Translations under genes and position numbers: made by a program
Notes under the pieces: model-generated
Databases searched by the model: none
Told to the model about the DNA's origin: nothing
Seen by the model: the letters and a program-made list of their open reading frames with translations, nothing else
Shown: positions 48,889 to 60,280 of the stretch, piece by piece
How the letters are laid out: every line of letters begins with the position of its first letter
How positions within the stretch are numbered: position 1 is the stretch's first letter
Assembly (NCBI RefSeq): GCF_015689175.1
Contig: NZ_CP065047.1
Location: 5,766,001-5,830,000, forward strand
From: Mycobacterium kubicae
GTDB lineage: Bacteria; Actinomycetota; Actinomycetes; Mycobacteriales; Mycobacteriaceae
Reading direction: 5' to 3'
Length of the DNA: 64,000 bases

Positions 48889-51800
48889 TGGCGACCGACA
48901 CCTCGATCGACGCGATCGAACAATTACCATCTACCTCCGTGAGCGGCGCGGGAGGGAACTACCGGATCGCTCGCCTCGTGGCCGTCGTCGCCGGTCTGCT
49001 GGGCGCCGCGCTCGCGCTGGCCACGCCCTTCCTTCCGGTCACGCAGACCACCGCCCAGCTGAACTGGCCGCAGAACGGCACGTTCGGCAGCGTCGAGGCG
49101 CCCCTGATCGGTTATGTGGCCACCGAGCTGAACATCACCGTTCCCTGCCAGGCGGCGGCCGGGCTGACCGGTCCGGACAACGCCGCCAAGACGGTGCTGC
49201 TGTCCACGGTGCCCAAGCAGGCTCCCAAAGCCGTCGACCGAGGACTGCTGCTGCAGCGCGTCAACGACGACCTGGTGCTGATCGTGCGCAACGTCCCGGT
49301 GGTCGCGGCCCCGCTGAGCCAGGTGCTCAGCCCGGCCTGCCAGCGGTTGACGTTCACCGCGCACGCCGACAAGGTCACCGGCGAGTTCGTCGGACTGCGC
49401 CAAGGCCCCAACAGCGAGCACCCCGGTGAACCGCTGCGCGGGGAGAAAAGCGGCTACGACTTCCGGCCGCAGATCGTCGGGGTGTTCACCGACCTGTCCG
49501 GGCCCGCGCCGCCGGGCCTGAGCTTCTCGGCGACGGTCGACACCCGCTACAGCACCAGCCCGACGCCGCTGAAGATGGCCGCGATGATCCTCGGCGTCGT
49601 GCTGACCGGCGCCGCGCTGATCGCGCTGCACATCCTGGACACCGCCGACGGCACCCGGCACCGGCGCTTCCTGCCCGCGCGCTGGTGGTCGGTCGGCGCG
49701 CTCGATGCCCTGGTGCTGGTCGTGCTGGTGTGGTGGCACTTCGTCGGCGCCAACACCGCCGACGACGGCTACATCCTCACCATGGCCCGGGTCTCCGAGC
49801 ACGCCGGCTACATGTCCAATTACTACCGCTGGTTCGGTACCCCCGAGGACCCGTTCGGCTGGTACTACAACCTGCTGGCCATGTGGGCGCACGTCAGCAC
49901 CGCCAGCGTGTGGATGCGCCTGCCCACCCTGGCGATGGCGCTGACCTGCTGGTGGGTGATCAGCCGGGAAGTCATTCCGCGCCTGGGGCATGCGGTCAAA
50001 ACCAACCGGGCCGCAGCGTGGACCGCGGCGGGCATGTTCCTGGCGGTGTGGCTGCCGCTGGACAACGGCCTGCGCCCGGAGCCGATCATCGCCCTGGGCA
50101 TCCTGCTGACCTGGTGCTCGGTGGAGCGGGCGGTGGCCACCAGCCGGCTGCTGCCCGTCGCGATCGCCTGCGTCGTCGGCGCGCTGACCTTGTTCTCCGG
50201 GCCCACCGGCATCGCCTCTATCGGCGCCCTGCTGGTAGCGATCGGGCCGCTGCGCACCATCTTGCACCGGCGTTCCAAGCAGTTCGGGTTGTTGCCGCTG
50301 ATCTCCCCCATCCTGGCGGCGGGCACCGTCACCGCCATCCTGATCTTCCGCGACCAGAGCTTCGCGGCCGAGAGCCAAGCCACCGTGCTCAAACAAGCCG
50401 TCGGCCCCAGCCTGAAGTGGTTCGACGAGCACATCCGCTACGAGCGGTTGTTCATGGCCAGCCCGGATGGTTCGGTGGCCCGCCGGTTCGCCGTGCTGGC
50501 GCTGCTGCTGGCGCTGGCGGTCGCGGTGGCCATGTCGCTGCGCAAGGGCCGCATCCCCGGCACCGCCGCCGGGCCGAGTCGGCGCATCATCGGCATCACC
50601 GTCATCTCGTTCCTGGCGATGATGTTCACCCCCACCAAGTGGACCCACCACTTCGGGGTGTTCGCCGGGCTGGCCGGCTCGTTGGGGGCGCTGGCCGCGG
50701 TCGCGGTCACCAGCACCGCGATGCGGTCCCGGCGCAACCGCACCCTGTTCGCCGCCGTGGTGCTGTTCGTCATGGCGTTGTCCTTCGCCAGCGTCAACGG
50801 CTGGTGGTATGTGTCCAACTTCGGCGTGCCCTGGTCCAACGCGTTCCCGAAATGGCGGTGGTCGCTCACCACCGCCTTCCTCGAGCTGACGGTGGCGGTG
50901 CTGCTGATCGCGGCGTGGTTCCACTTCGCCGCCAACGGCGGGCCGCGCCGCCAGATCCGCGAGCGGCCGCGGCTGGCCCGCGTGGTGCAGTCGCCGTTGG
51001 CGATCGCGACCTGGGTGCTGGTCCTGTTCGAGGTGGTCTCGCTGACCCAGGCGATGATCACCCAATACCCGGCCTGGTCGGTGGGCCGGTCGAATCTGCA
51101 GGCCCTGACCGGCAAGACCTGCGGGCTGGCCGAAGACGTCCTGGTCGAGATGGACCCCAACGCCGGGATGCTGCCCCCGGTCGGCGCCGCGCCGGCCGAC
51201 GCACTGGGCGCCGGCCTGTCCGAGGCGTTCACCCCCAACGGCATCCCCGCCGACGTCTCCGCCGACCCGGTGATGGAACGCCCGGGTGACCGCAACTTCG
51301 CCAGCGACGACGGCGTCGTCACTGGCAGCGATCCGGGTACCGAAGGCGGCACCACCGCCGCGCCCGGCATCAACGGCTCGCGCGCGCGGCTGCCGTTCAA
51401 CCTGGACTCGGCGCGCACGCCGATCCTGGGCAGCTGGCGCTCGGGTATCCAAGTGCCCGCGATGTTGCGGTCCGGTTGGTACCGCCTGCCGCCCAAGGAC
51501 CAGCGCAGCGCGTCGCCGCTGTTGGTGCTCACCGCGGCCGGCCGGTTCGATCCCCGCGAAGTGCAGGTGCAGTGGGCCACCGACGCCGAGGCGGCCGCCG
51601 GACGTCACGGCGGCTCGATGGGCTTCGCCGACGTCGGCGCGGTGCCGGCCTGGCGCAATCTGCGGGCTCCGCTGTCGGCGATCCCGGACTCGGCCACCCA
51701 GATCCGGTTGGTCGCCGACGACGACGACCTGGCCCCGCAGCACTGGATCGCGCTGACGCCGCCGCGGATACCGCAACTGCGCACGCTGCAGGATGTGGTG

Positions 51801-52160
51801 GGCTCCAAGGATCCGGTGTTCCTGGACTGGCTGGTGGGCCTGGCGTTCCCCTGCCAGCGTCCGTTCGGCCATCAGTACGGCGTGGACGAGACGCCCAAGT
51901 GGCGCATCCTGCCCGACCGGTTCGGCGCCGAAGCCAACTCGCCGGTGATGGATTACCTCGGCGGCGGCCCGCTGGGCGTCACCGAGTTGCTGGCCCACGC
52001 CACCACGGTGGCCAGCTACCTCAAGGACGACTGGTTCCGGGACTGGGGTGCGTTGCAGCGGTTGACGCCGTACTACTCCGACGCCCCACCGGCGCGGCTC
52101 GAGCTGGGCACCGTGACGCGCAGCGGACTGTGGGATCCCGCGCCGCTGCGCAAAGGCTGA
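48888..52160 (+). CDS. embC: Arabinosyltransferase EmbC (lipoarabinomannan)
   Basis: 1090 residues from ATG 48888. GT-C fold: N-terminal carbohydrate-binding jelly roll ([20 protein letters not shown]), thirteen-odd transmembrane helices, catalytic DD in [20 protein letters not shown], proline motif region, and a large C-terminal periplasmic carbohydrate-binding domain ([20 protein letters not shown] onward). EmbC extends the arabinan of lipomannan to lipoarabinomannan. It is a target of ethambutol. First of three paralogues in the order C-A-B. Confidence 0.95.
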   Translation: MATDTSIDAIEQLPSTSVSGAGGNYRIARLVAVVAGLLGAALALATPFLPVTQTTAQLNWPQNGTFGSVEAPLIGYVATELNITVPCQAAAGLTGPDNAAKTVLLSTVPKQAPKAVDRGLLLQRVNDDLVLIVRNVPVVAAPLSQVLSPACQRLTFTAHADKVTGEFVGLRQGPNSEHPGEPLRGEKSGYDFRPQIVGVFTDLSGPAPPGLSFSATVDTRYSTSPTPLKMAAMILGVVLTGAALIALHILDTADGTRHRRFLPARWWSVGALDALVLVVLVWWHFVGANTADDGYILTMARVSEHAGYMSNYYRWFGTPEDPFGWYYNLLAMWAHVSTASVWMRLPTLAMALTCWWVISREVIPRLGHAVKTNRAAAWTAAGMFLAVWLPLDNGLRPEPIIALGILLTWCSVERAVATSRLLPVAIACVVGALTLFSGPTGIASIGALLVAIGPLRTILHRRSKQFGLLPLISPILAAGTVTAILIFRDQSFAAESQATVLKQAVGPSLKWFDEHIRYERLFMASPDGSVARRFAVLALLLALAVAVAMSLRKGRIPGTAAGPSRRIIGITVISFLAMMFTPTKWTHHFGVFAGLAGSLGALAAVAVTSTAMRSRRNRTLFAAVVLFVMALSFASVNGWWYVSNFGVPWSNAFPKWRWSLTTAFLELTVAVLLIAAWFHFAANGGPRRQIRERPRLARVVQSPLAIATWVLVLFEVVSLTQAMITQYPAWSVGRSNLQALTGKTCGLAEDVLVEMDPNAGMLPPVGAAPADALGAGLSEAFTPNGIPADVSADPVMERPGDRNFASDDGVVTGSDPGTEGGTTAAPGINGSRARLPFNLDSARTPILGSWRSGIQVPAMLRSGWYRLPPKDQRSASPLLVLTAAGRFDPREVQVQWATDAEAAAGRHGGSMGFADVGAVPAWRNLRAPLSAIPDSATQIRLVADDDDLAPQHWIALTPPRIPQLRTLQDVVGSKDPVFLDWLVGLAFPCQRPFGHQYGVDETPKWRILPDRFGAEANSPVMDYLGGGPLGVTELLAHATTVASYLKDDWFRDWGALQRLTPYYSDAPPARLELGTVTRSGLWDPAPLRKG

Positions 52161-52236
52161 GCCGAAACACCTAGTCAGCTCGTGCGCGGCCCCGCATCCT
52201 CAACCCACTCAGCAGCTTCGCCTACCATCGAGCCTC

Positions 52237-55200
52237 GTGTCCTTCGACGGTAGACAGCGATTCCATCGAATCGCCCGGCTGGTTGCCGTCGTCTCGGGCC
52301 TGATCGGTCTGCTGCTGTGCCTGCTGGTTCCGCTGCTGCCGGTAAAGCAGACCACCGCCACCATCCGGTGGCCCCAGGGCACCGCCGCCGACGGCAACGT
52401 CAGCCAGATCACCGCGCCGCTGGTGTCCGGGGCGCCGCGGGCGCTCGACATCTCCATCCCCTGCTCGGCCATCGCCACCCTGCCCGCCAGCGGCGGCCTG
52501 GTGGTGTCCACCTTGCCCAGCGAAGGCGTGGACACCGGCAAACACGGGCTGTTCGTGCGGGCCAATAACGACACGGTCGTGGTCGCGTTCCGCGACACGG
52601 TCGCCGCGGTCGCGCCCCGCACGGCCATCACGGCCGGCGCCTGCCGCGTGCTGCACCTGTGGGCCGACGCCGGCGGCGCCGGCGCGGACTTCGAAGGCAT
52701 CCCCGGTGCCGCCGGCAAGCTCTCCCCGGAGAAGAAGCCGCAAGTGGGCGGCATCTTCACCGACCTCAAGCTGCGCGCCCAGCCGGGCCTGTCGGCGCGC
52801 GTCGACGTCGACACCCGGTTCATCACGACGCCCAGCCTGCTCAAGACCGCCGCCATGGTCCTGGGCGCGCTGGCGGTCCTGGCCGCCGTCGTCGCGCTGA
52901 GCGCATTGGATCGCCACAGCCGCGGGGGCACCTGGCGCACCCCGACCGAATTGCTGGCCCGGTACCGCGCCGGGCAACGGCCGCGCTGGCTGCGCGGCGG
53001 CCCGGCCACCTGGCTGGCCGACCTCGCGGTGATCGCCACGCTGCTGGTCTGGCATGTCATCGGCGCCACCTCGACCGACGACGGGTACAACCTGACCATC
53101 GCCCGCGTCGCGCCGAAAGCGGGCTACTTCGCCAACTACTACCGCTACTTCGGCACCACCGAAGCGCCGTTCGACTGGTATTACGCGTGGCTGGCCCGGC
53201 TGGCCTCGATCAGCACCGCCGGGGTCTGGATGCGCCTGCCCGCCCTGCTGGCCGGCATCGCGTGCTGGCTGATCATCAGTCGCTGCATGCTGCGCCGGCT
53301 GGGTCCCGGCCGCGCTGGGGTGGCCGGCAACCCGGTGGCCGTGCTCACCGCGGGCGCGGTCTTCTTGGCCGCCTGGCTGCCGTTCAACAACGGGCTGCGA
53401 CCCGAGCCGCTGATCGCCCTGGGCGTGCTGGTGACTTGGGTGCTGGTGGAGCGCGCGATCTCGCTGGACCGGCTGGCCCCCGCGGCCGTGGCCATCTTCG
53501 TCGCACTGCTCACCGCGACCCTGGCGCCGCAGGGACTGATCGCGGTGGCCGCGCTGCTCACCGGCGCCCGGGTGATCGCCCGAACGATCCGTCGCCGCCG
53601 CGCCACCGACGGCGTGCTGCCACCGCTGATCGTGCTGGCCGCGGCGTTGTCGCTGATCACCGTCGTGGTGTTCCGCAGCCAGACGCTGGCCACCGTCGCC
53701 GAATCGGCGCGCATCAAGTACACCGTCGGCCCGACCATCGCCTGGTATCAGGACTTCCTGCGCTACTACTTCCTGACCGTGGAAAGCAACGCCGACGCGT
53801 CGATGTCGCGGCGGTTCGCCGTGCTGGTGATGCTGCTGTGCCTGTTCGGGATGTTGGCGGTGCTGCTACGCCGCGGCCGGGTGCCCGGCTTGGCCAGCGG
53901 ACCGGCGTGGCGGCTGATCGGCACCACCGCGATCGGGCTGCTGCTGTTGACGTTCACGCCGACGAAGTGGGCCGTGCAATTCGGCGCGTTCGCCGGGCTG
54001 GCCGGGGCGCTCGGTGCGATCACCGCGCTCGCGTTCGCCCGCATCGGCCTGCACAGCCGACGCAACCTGGCGCTGTACGTCACCGCGCTGCTGTTCATCC
54101 TGGCGTGGGCCACCTCGGGCATCAACGGCTGGTTCTACGTCGGCAACTACGGGGTGCCGTGGTACGACATCCAGCCGGTCATCGCCAGCCACCCGGTGAC
54201 GTCGATGTTCTTGGCGTTGTCGGTACTGACCGGACTGCTGGCCGCTTGGTACCACTTCCGGATGGACTACGCCGGTCACACCGAGGTGAAGAACAGCCGG
54301 CGCAACCGGGTGCTGGCCGCCACACCGCTGCTGGTGGTGGCGATCATCATGGTGCTCGGCGAAGTCGGGTCGATGGCCAAAGCCGCGGCCTTCCGCTATC
54401 CCCTCTACACCACCGGCAAGGCCAACGCGGCCGCCCTCAGTACCAGCCTGTCCCCCACCAGTTGCGCCATGGCCGACGACGTGCTGGCCGAGCCGGACCC
54501 CAACGCCGGGATGCTGCAACCGGTTCCCGGGCAGACCTTTGGGCCCGACGGCCCGCTCGGCGGCATCAACCCCGTCGGGTTCAAGCCCGAAGGCGTGGGC
54601 GAAGACCTCAAATCCGACCCGGTGGTCAGCAAGCCGGGTGTGGTCAACTCCGACGCCTCGCCCAACAAGCCCAACGCCGCGATCAGCGACTCCGCCGGCA
54701 CCGCCGGCGGCAAGGGCCCGGCCGGGGTCAACGGCTCGCACGCGGCGCTGCCCTTCGGGCTGGACCCCGCGCGCACGCCGGTGATGGGCAGCTACGGCGA
54801 GAACAACTTGGCCGCGACGGCGACCTCGGCGTGGTACCAGCTGCCGCCGCGCAGCCCCGACCGGCCCCTGGTGGTGCTCTCGGCCGCCGGCGCGATCTGG
54901 TCCTATAAAGAGGACGGCGGGCTGATGTACGGCCAGCAGCTCAAATTGCAGTGGGGCAGCACCCGGCCCGACGGCAGCACCCAGCCACTGGGCGAGGTGT
55001 ATCCGATCGACCTGGGTCCGCAGCCCGCGTGGCGCAACCTGCGCTTCCCGCTGGCGGGGGCGCCGCCGGAGGCCAACGTGGCGCGCATCGTCGCCTACGA
55101 CCCCAACCTGAGCAACGAGCAGTGGTTCGCATTCACCCCGCCGCGGGTCCCGGTCCTGGAAACGCTGCAGCAGTTGATCGGCTCGCAGACGCCGGTGCTG

Positions 55201-55551
55201 ATGGACATCGCGACGGCCGCCAACTTCCCCTGCCAACGGCCCTTCACCGAGCACCTGGGCATCGCCGAGTTGCCCGAGTACCGCATCCTGCCCGACCACA
55301 AGCAGACCGCGTCGTCGTCCAACCTGTGGCAGGCCAGCTCGACCGGCGGGCCGTTCCTGTTCACCCAGGCGTTGTTGCGGACCTCGACGATCGGCACGTA
55401 TCTGCGCGGTGACTGGTACCGCGACTGGGGAACCGTCGAGCAATACTTCCGCCTGGTGCCGGCCGAGCAGGCGCCGGAAGCCGTCGTCGAAGAGGGTGTG
55501 ATCTCAGTGCCAGGCTGGAGCCGGCAGGGGCCGATCAGGGCCCTGCCATGA
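52237..55551 (+). CDS. embA: Arabinosyltransferase EmbA (arabinogalactan)
   Basis: 1104 residues from GTG 52237, 76 bp after embC, the usual site of the separate embAB promoter. Same architecture as EmbC; catalytic DD in [21 protein letters not shown]-terminal binding domain [20 protein letters not shown]. Forms a heterodimer with EmbB that builds the terminal branched hexa-arabinofuranosyl motif of arabinogalactan. Its stop overlaps the embB ATG (ATGA). Confidence 0.95.
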   Translation: MSFDGRQRFHRIARLVAVVSGLIGLLLCLLVPLLPVKQTTATIRWPQGTAADGNVSQITAPLVSGAPRALDISIPCSAIATLPASGGLVVSTLPSEGVDTGKHGLFVRANNDTVVVAFRDTVAAVAPRTAITAGACRVLHLWADAGGAGADFEGIPGAAGKLSPEKKPQVGGIFTDLKLRAQPGLSARVDVDTRFITTPSLLKTAAMVLGALAVLAAVVALSALDRHSRGGTWRTPTELLARYRAGQRPRWLRGGPATWLADLAVIATLLVWHVIGATSTDDGYNLTIARVAPKAGYFANYYRYFGTTEAPFDWYYAWLARLASISTAGVWMRLPALLAGIACWLIISRCMLRRLGPGRAGVAGNPVAVLTAGAVFLAAWLPFNNGLRPEPLIALGVLVTWVLVERAISLDRLAPAAVAIFVALLTATLAPQGLIAVAALLTGARVIARTIRRRRATDGVLPPLIVLAAALSLITVVVFRSQTLATVAESARIKYTVGPTIAWYQDFLRYYFLTVESNADASMSRRFAVLVMLLCLFGMLAVLLRRGRVPGLASGPAWRLIGTTAIGLLLLTFTPTKWAVQFGAFAGLAGALGAITALAFARIGLHSRRNLALYVTALLFILAWATSGINGWFYVGNYGVPWYDIQPVIASHPVTSMFLALSVLTGLLAAWYHFRMDYAGHTEVKNSRRNRVLAATPLLVVAIIMVLGEVGSMAKAAAFRYPLYTTGKANAAALSTSLSPTSCAMADDVLAEPDPNAGMLQPVPGQTFGPDGPLGGINPVGFKPEGVGEDLKSDPVVSKPGVVNSDASPNKPNAAISDSAGTAGGKGPAGVNGSHAALPFGLDPARTPVMGSYGENNLAATATSAWYQLPPRSPDRPLVVLSAAGAIWSYKEDGGLMYGQQLKLQWGSTRPDGSTQPLGEVYPIDLGPQPAWRNLRFPLAGAPPEANVARIVAYDPNLSNEQWFAFTPPRVPVLETLQQLIGSQTPVLMDIATAANFPCQRPFTEHLGIAELPEYRILPDHKQTASSSNLWQASSTGGPFLFTQALLRTSTIGTYLRGDWYRDWGTVEQYFRLVPAEQAPEAVVEEGVISVPGWSRQGPIRALP

Positions 55552-58500
55552 CCGTCACCAATCACGAACAAACGACCGCCGCCGCGCGGGAACCCGAGGC
55601 GCCGCGCCAGCTGCGCCTGACGCGCTGGGTGGCCACCATTGCCGGCCTGATCGGCTTCGTGCTGTCGGTGGCCACGCCACTGCTGCCGGTCGTGCAGACC
55701 ACCGCGACGCTCAACTGGCCGCAGAACGGCCAGCTGGGCAGCGTGACCGCGCCGCTGATCTCGCTGACGCCGGTCGACTTCACCGCCACGGTGCCGTGTG
55801 CCGTGGTGCGCGCCATGCCGCCGACCGGCGGCGTGGTGCTGGGCACCGCACCCAAACAGGGCAAGGACGCCAACCTCAACGCGCTGTTCGTGGTCGTCAG
55901 CAGCCAGCGCGTGGACGTCACCGACCGCAATGTGGTGATCCTGTCGGTGCCGCGGGACCAGGTCGCATCCCCGCAATGCGAGCGCATCGAGGTCACCTCC
56001 ACGCACGCCGGCACCTACGCCACGTTCGTCGGGCTGAAAGACCCCAGGGGCGCGCCGGTGCGCAGCGGTTTCCCCGACCCCAACCTGCGTCCCCAGATCG
56101 TCGGGGTGTTCACCGACCTGACCGGTCCGGCACCGCCCGGGCTGAGCGTCAACGCCACCATCGACACCCGGTTCTCCACCACGCCGACCACGCTGAAACT
56201 GCTGGCCATCATCGGGGCGATCGTGGCCACCATCGTCGCGCTGGTGGCCCTGTGGCGCCTGGACCAGCTGGACGGGCACCGGATGCGCCGCTGGATTCCG
56301 CAGAACTGGCGCACCTTCACCCTGCTCGACGGCGTGGTGGTGTTCGCGTTCCTGCTCTGGCACGTCATCGGCGCGAACTCCTCCGACGACGGCTACATCC
56401 TGGGCATGGCGCGCGTCGCCGACCGCGCCGGCTACATGTCCAACTACTTCCGCTGGTTCGGCAGCCCGGAAGACCCGTTCGGCTGGTACTACAACCTGCT
56501 GGCGTTGATGACCCATGTCAGCGACTCCAGCATCTGGATGCGGTTGCCGGACCTGTTCGCCGGCCTGATCTGCTGGCTGCTGCTGTCCCGCGAGGTGCTG
56601 CCCCGGCTGGGCCCGGCGGTGGCGGCGAGTAAGCCGGCCAACTGGGCGGCGGCCATGGTGCTGTTGACGGCGTGGATGCCGTTCAACAACGGGCTGCGCC
56701 CCGAAGGCATCATCGCGCTCGGCTCGCTGGTCACCTATGTGCTGATCGAACGGTCGATGCGGTACAGCCGGTTGACCCCGGCGGCCCTGGCGATCATTGC
56801 CGCCGCCTTCACCCTGGGTGTGCAGCCCACCGGTTTGATCGCGGTGGCCGCGTTGGTGGCCGGTGGCCGTCCCATCCTGCGCATCCTGGTCCGCCGGCAC
56901 CGGCTGGTCGGCACCTTGCCGTTGGTGGCGCCGATGCTGGCGGCGGGCACGGTGATCCTGACGGTGGTGTTCGTCGACCAGACGCTGTCCACGGTGTTGG
57001 AAGCCACCCGGGTGCGCAGCAAGATCGGGCCCAGCCAGGCCTGGTACACCGAGAACCTGCGCTACTACTACCTGATCCTGCCCACCGTCGACGGGTCGTT
57101 GTCGCGGCGGCTGGGCTTCTTGATCACCGCGCTGTGCCTGTTTACCGCGGTGTTCATCATGTTGCGCCGCAAACGGGTTCCGGGTGTGGCCCGCGGGCCG
57201 GCCTGGCGGCTGATGGGCGTCATCTTCGGCACCATGTTCTTCCTGATGTTCACCCCCACCAAGTGGGTGCACCACTTCGGGCTGTTCGCCGCGGTGGGGG
57301 CCGCGATGGCCGCGCTGACGACGGTATTGGTATCGCCATCGGTGTTGCGCTGGTCGCGTAACCGGATGGCGTTCCTGGCCGCGCTGCTGTTCATGCTGGC
57401 GCTGTGCTTCGCCACCACCAACGGGTGGTGGTATGTCTCGAGCTACGGCGTCCCGTTCAACAGCGCCATGCCGAAGATCGCCGGAATCACCGTCAGCGCA
57501 ATGTTTTTCGCGCTGTTCGTGTTCGCGGCGCTGTACGCGGCGTGGTTGCACTTCGCGCCCCGCGACGCCGGGGAAGGGCGGATCACCCGCGCCTTGACCA
57601 CCGCGCCGATATCGCTGGCGGCGGGCTTCATGGCGCTGGTGTTCGTCGCATCGATGGGCATCGGCATCGTGCGTCAGTACCCGACCTACTCCAACGGCTG
57701 GTCCAACCTGCGTGCGTTCACCGGCGGCTGCGGGCTGGCCGACGACGTGCTGGTCGAACCCGATCCCAACGCCGGCTTCATGACCCCGCTACCCGGCGAT
57801 TACGGACCGCTGGGTCCGCTGGGCGGCACCAACCCCGTCGGCTTCTCGCCCGACGGCGTACCGGAACACACGGTGGCCGAAGCCATCGTGATGAAGCCCA
57901 ACCAGCCCGGCACCGACTACGACTGGGATGCGCCGACGAAGCTGACATCCCCGGGCATCAACGGGTCGACGGTGCCGCTGCCCTACCAACTCGACCCCAC
58001 CCGGGTGCCGCTGGCCGGCACCTACACCACCGGCGCGCAGCAACAAAGCCGGCTGGCGTCCGCGTGGTACCAGCTGCCCAAAGCCGACGACGGGCACCCA
58101 CTGGTGGTGATCACCGCCGCCGGCAAGATCGCGGGCAACAGCGTGCTGCACCACTACACCGCCGGGCAGACCGTGCAGCTGGAATACGCCAAGCCCGGCC
58201 CCGGCGGCGCGCTGGTGCCGGCCGGGCGGATGGTGCCCGACGACCTGTACGGCGAGCAGCCCAAGGCGTGGCGCAACCTGCGCTTCGCCCGAGAGAAGAT
58301 GCCGGCCGACGCCGTGGCGGTGCGGGTGGTGGCTGACGACCTGTCGTTGACCCCGGAGGACTGGATCGCGGTTACCCCGCCGCGGGTGCCCGAGCTGCGT
58401 TCACTGCAGGAATACGTGGGATCCACCCAGCCGGTCCTGCTGGACTGGGCGGTCGGCCTGGCCTTCCCGTGCCAGCGGCCGATGCTGCACACCAACGGCG

Positions 58501-58781
58501 TCACCGAGATCCCGAAATTCCGTATTACGCCGGACTATTCGGCCAAGAAGCTGGACACCGACACCTGGGAGGACGGCGTCAACGGGGGCCTGCTCGGCAT
58601 CACCGACCTGCTGCTACGCGCCCACGTGATGGCGACCTACCTGTCCCGCGACTGGGCGCGCGACTGGGGATCGCTGCGCAAGTTCGACACCCTGGTCGAC
58701 GCCCCGCCGGCGCGCCTGGACCTGGGCACCGCGACCCGCAGCGGCTTGTGGTCGCCCGGCCAGATCCGGATCAAGCCTTAA
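55548..58781 (+). CDS. embB: Arabinosyltransferase EmbB (arabinogalactan, ethambutol target)
   Basis: 1077 residues from ATG 55548. Catalytic DD in [20 protein letters not shown]. The Met of this GYILGM motif (codon 287, ATG at 56406) corresponds to M. tuberculosis Met306, so the main ethambutol-resistance position is wild-type. C-terminal carbohydrate-binding domain [20 protein letters not shown]. Partners with EmbA in arabinogalactan branching. The SGNH lipase gene starts 11 bp later. Confidence 0.95.
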   Translation: MTVTNHEQTTAAAREPEAPRQLRLTRWVATIAGLIGFVLSVATPLLPVVQTTATLNWPQNGQLGSVTAPLISLTPVDFTATVPCAVVRAMPPTGGVVLGTAPKQGKDANLNALFVVVSSQRVDVTDRNVVILSVPRDQVASPQCERIEVTSTHAGTYATFVGLKDPRGAPVRSGFPDPNLRPQIVGVFTDLTGPAPPGLSVNATIDTRFSTTPTTLKLLAIIGAIVATIVALVALWRLDQLDGHRMRRWIPQNWRTFTLLDGVVVFAFLLWHVIGANSSDDGYILGMARVADRAGYMSNYFRWFGSPEDPFGWYYNLLALMTHVSDSSIWMRLPDLFAGLICWLLLSREVLPRLGPAVAASKPANWAAAMVLLTAWMPFNNGLRPEGIIALGSLVTYVLIERSMRYSRLTPAALAIIAAAFTLGVQPTGLIAVAALVAGGRPILRILVRRHRLVGTLPLVAPMLAAGTVILTVVFVDQTLSTVLEATRVRSKIGPSQAWYTENLRYYYLILPTVDGSLSRRLGFLITALCLFTAVFIMLRRKRVPGVARGPAWRLMGVIFGTMFFLMFTPTKWVHHFGLFAAVGAAMAALTTVLVSPSVLRWSRNRMAFLAALLFMLALCFATTNGWWYVSSYGVPFNSAMPKIAGITVSAMFFALFVFAALYAAWLHFAPRDAGEGRITRALTTAPISLAAGFMALVFVASMGIGIVRQYPTYSNGWSNLRAFTGGCGLADDVLVEPDPNAGFMTPLPGDYGPLGPLGGTNPVGFSPDGVPEHTVAEAIVMKPNQPGTDYDWDAPTKLTSPGINGSTVPLPYQLDPTRVPLAGTYTTGAQQQSRLASAWYQLPKADDGHPLVVITAAGKIAGNSVLHHYTAGQTVQLEYAKPGPGGALVPAGRMVPDDLYGEQPKAWRNLRFAREKMPADAVAVRVVADDLSLTPEDWIAVTPPRVPELRSLQEYVGSTQPVLLDWAVGLAFPCQRPMLHTNGVTEIPKFRITPDYSAKKLDTDTWEDGVNGGLLGITDLLLRAHVMATYLSRDWARDWGSLRKFDTLVDAPPARLDLGTATRSGLWSPGQIRIKP

Positions 58782-58792
58782 GTCCGACACCC

Positions 58793-59647
58793 GTGGGCTC
58801 GAGGCGACTGGTCATCGCATCCGTGCTCGGGGTGCTGGGCGTGGCCTGCGCTCCGCCCGGCACCAGCCCCGAACGGCTCCACTACGTCGCTCTGGGCGAC
58901 TCCGTCGCCGCAGACCCCGGCGTACCGGATCCGGGGTCACCGGAGGGCTGCCACAAGTCGACCAACAACTACCCCTCGATCCTGGCCCGCCGCCTGAAGG
59001 TCGCCGCCTTCGTCGACGCCACCTGCAGCGGCGCGACCACCGACAACATCTTGCGCGCCGCCCAGCAGACGTCGACCGGGCCGGTGGATCCGCAGATCGA
59101 ATCCGTCACCGCCGCAACCGATCTGGTCACCATCACCATCGGCGCCAACGACATCGAGCTCGTCACCGAGCTGCGCCAGTGCGAGGTCAAGAGCCCCGAC
59201 CCCACGCCGTGCAAGACGCAGTTCGTCGTCGGCGACGTCGATCGCGTCGCCGCCCTGACCGAAGCCCATGCGCCGAGTTGGGCCACGCTGATCGACCGGG
59301 TGCGGGCCAAAGCGCGCAAAGCGCGCGTCATCTTGGTCGGTTACGGCATTCTGCTGCGCCCGGGCGGGTGCTATCCCGCCCAACCGGTGTTGCCGCAGGA
59401 TTCCGACTACTTGCAGACCAAGCTCAACGACCTCGACGACCGGCAGCGGAAACTGGCTGCCGACAAAGGAATTGAGTTCTTCGACACCAGGCCCCTGCAT
59501 GAGGGCCACGACATGTGCGCCGCACCCGCCGACCGGTACGTCGAAGGCTATGTGACCCAGGATCCCGCCGTGCCCCTGCACCCGACGCCGCTGGGCGCCG
59601 CCGCGGTCGGCGACGCACTCGCCGACTACGTCAGCCGGCATAGGTAG
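58793..59647 (+). CDS. SGNH/GDSL-family esterase, exported
   Basis: 284 residues from GTG 58793. An N-terminal hydrophobic segment RRLVIASVLGVLGVACAPPG serves as signal; GVAC resembles a weak lipobox. SGNH blocks: LHYVALGDSVAADPGVPDPG (block I nucleophile Ser in GDS), a late Gly block in VDATCSGATTDNI, TITIGANDIELV (block III GxND), and PLHPTPLGAAAVG (block V His). Actinobacterial relatives are secreted lipases/esterases with three disulfides, and paired Cys are present here (EGCHKS..DATCSG, LRQCEV..TPCKTQ). Adjacent to embB, possibly remodelling envelope lipids. Confidence 0.85.
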   Translation: MGSRRLVIASVLGVLGVACAPPGTSPERLHYVALGDSVAADPGVPDPGSPEGCHKSTNNYPSILARRLKVAAFVDATCSGATTDNILRAAQQTSTGPVDPQIESVTAATDLVTITIGANDIELVTELRQCEVKSPDPTPCKTQFVVGDVDRVAALTEAHAPSWATLIDRVRAKARKARVILVGYGILLRPGGCYPAQPVLPQDSDYLQTKLNDLDDRQRKLAADKGIEFFDTRPLHEGHDMCAAPADRYVEGYVTQDPAVPLHPTPLGAAAVGDALADYVSRHR

Positions 59648-59714
59648 CAAACCGTTGATGTTTCCTGACGGGCCCATGTGGTTAATCTCACGTTTCGTCA
59701 GTACTCGATCAACG

Positions 59715-60245
59715 ATGAAGTGGGTGCGGCAGATGCGCGGACTGAAACGGATGGGCAAACTCGCCGTCGCGACCGCTATGGCGGCGTGTCTGGGCACGTG
59801 GGACGCGGGTTTCGCGACCGCGGCACCGGACGGCAGCGCCACCCGAGTCGCCCTTCGTAGTGTGCTGCGACATTGCGACTACGGAGCGTCCAGTGTTGCG
59901 CCCCAGATCCGAGCCCCTGCTCTGGGCGGCGGCATGGCCATGGTGCGCACCGCGGGCTCGTCGGTGATTGCCGATGTCCACTTGATTGTGCAGAACCAGC
60001 CGGGCACCCGCTACGACGTCGGGTTGATCCAGGCGCCGCTGCCCTCGTCGGTCACCTGTGGGCCCGGTGATCCGGGCACCGCCTTCACCAGCTTGGTCAC
60101 CGACGAGTCCGGCCAGGGCAACGCGACCGTCACCGCGCCCATTCGACCGGGCCAGACCGGGACCTGGATCTGGATCGCACGTCCCGCGGAGAATTCGCAG
60201 AACCCGGCCGAGGTGTACACGTCGGACTTCGTGGTGCCGGTATAG
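59715..60245 (+). CDS. Exported protein of unknown function
   Basis: About 176 residues from ATG 59715; ATG 59655 and 59733 are alternatives and none has a strong ribosome-binding site. A signal peptide (GKLAVATAMAACLGTWDAGF then ATAAPDG) gives a mature protein of about 140 residues, beta-rich, with two cysteines (RHCDYG, VTCGPG). Small mycobacterial secreted proteins of this kind are common; none recognised specifically. No obvious relation to fadE35. Confidence 0.68.
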   Translation: MKWVRQMRGLKRMGKLAVATAMAACLGTWDAGFATAAPDGSATRVALRSVLRHCDYGASSVAPQIRAPALGGGMAMVRTAGSSVIADVHLIVQNQPGTRYDVGLIQAPLPSSVTCGPGDPGTAFTSLVTDESGQGNATVTAPIRPGQTGTWIWIARPAENSQNPAEVYTSDFVVPV

Positions 60246-60280
60246 CTGTTTTGAGCTCGCGGCTGTAATACGGTCGCGTC

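Noticed and set aside
48924..51998. 1024-codon open frame antisense to embC, and similar long antisense frames over pks/emb/aftA genes
   Set aside because: High-GC third-position bias keeps antisense frames open; the translations are Arg/Gly/Gln-rich without domains, and the sense strand encodes a clear Emb protein.
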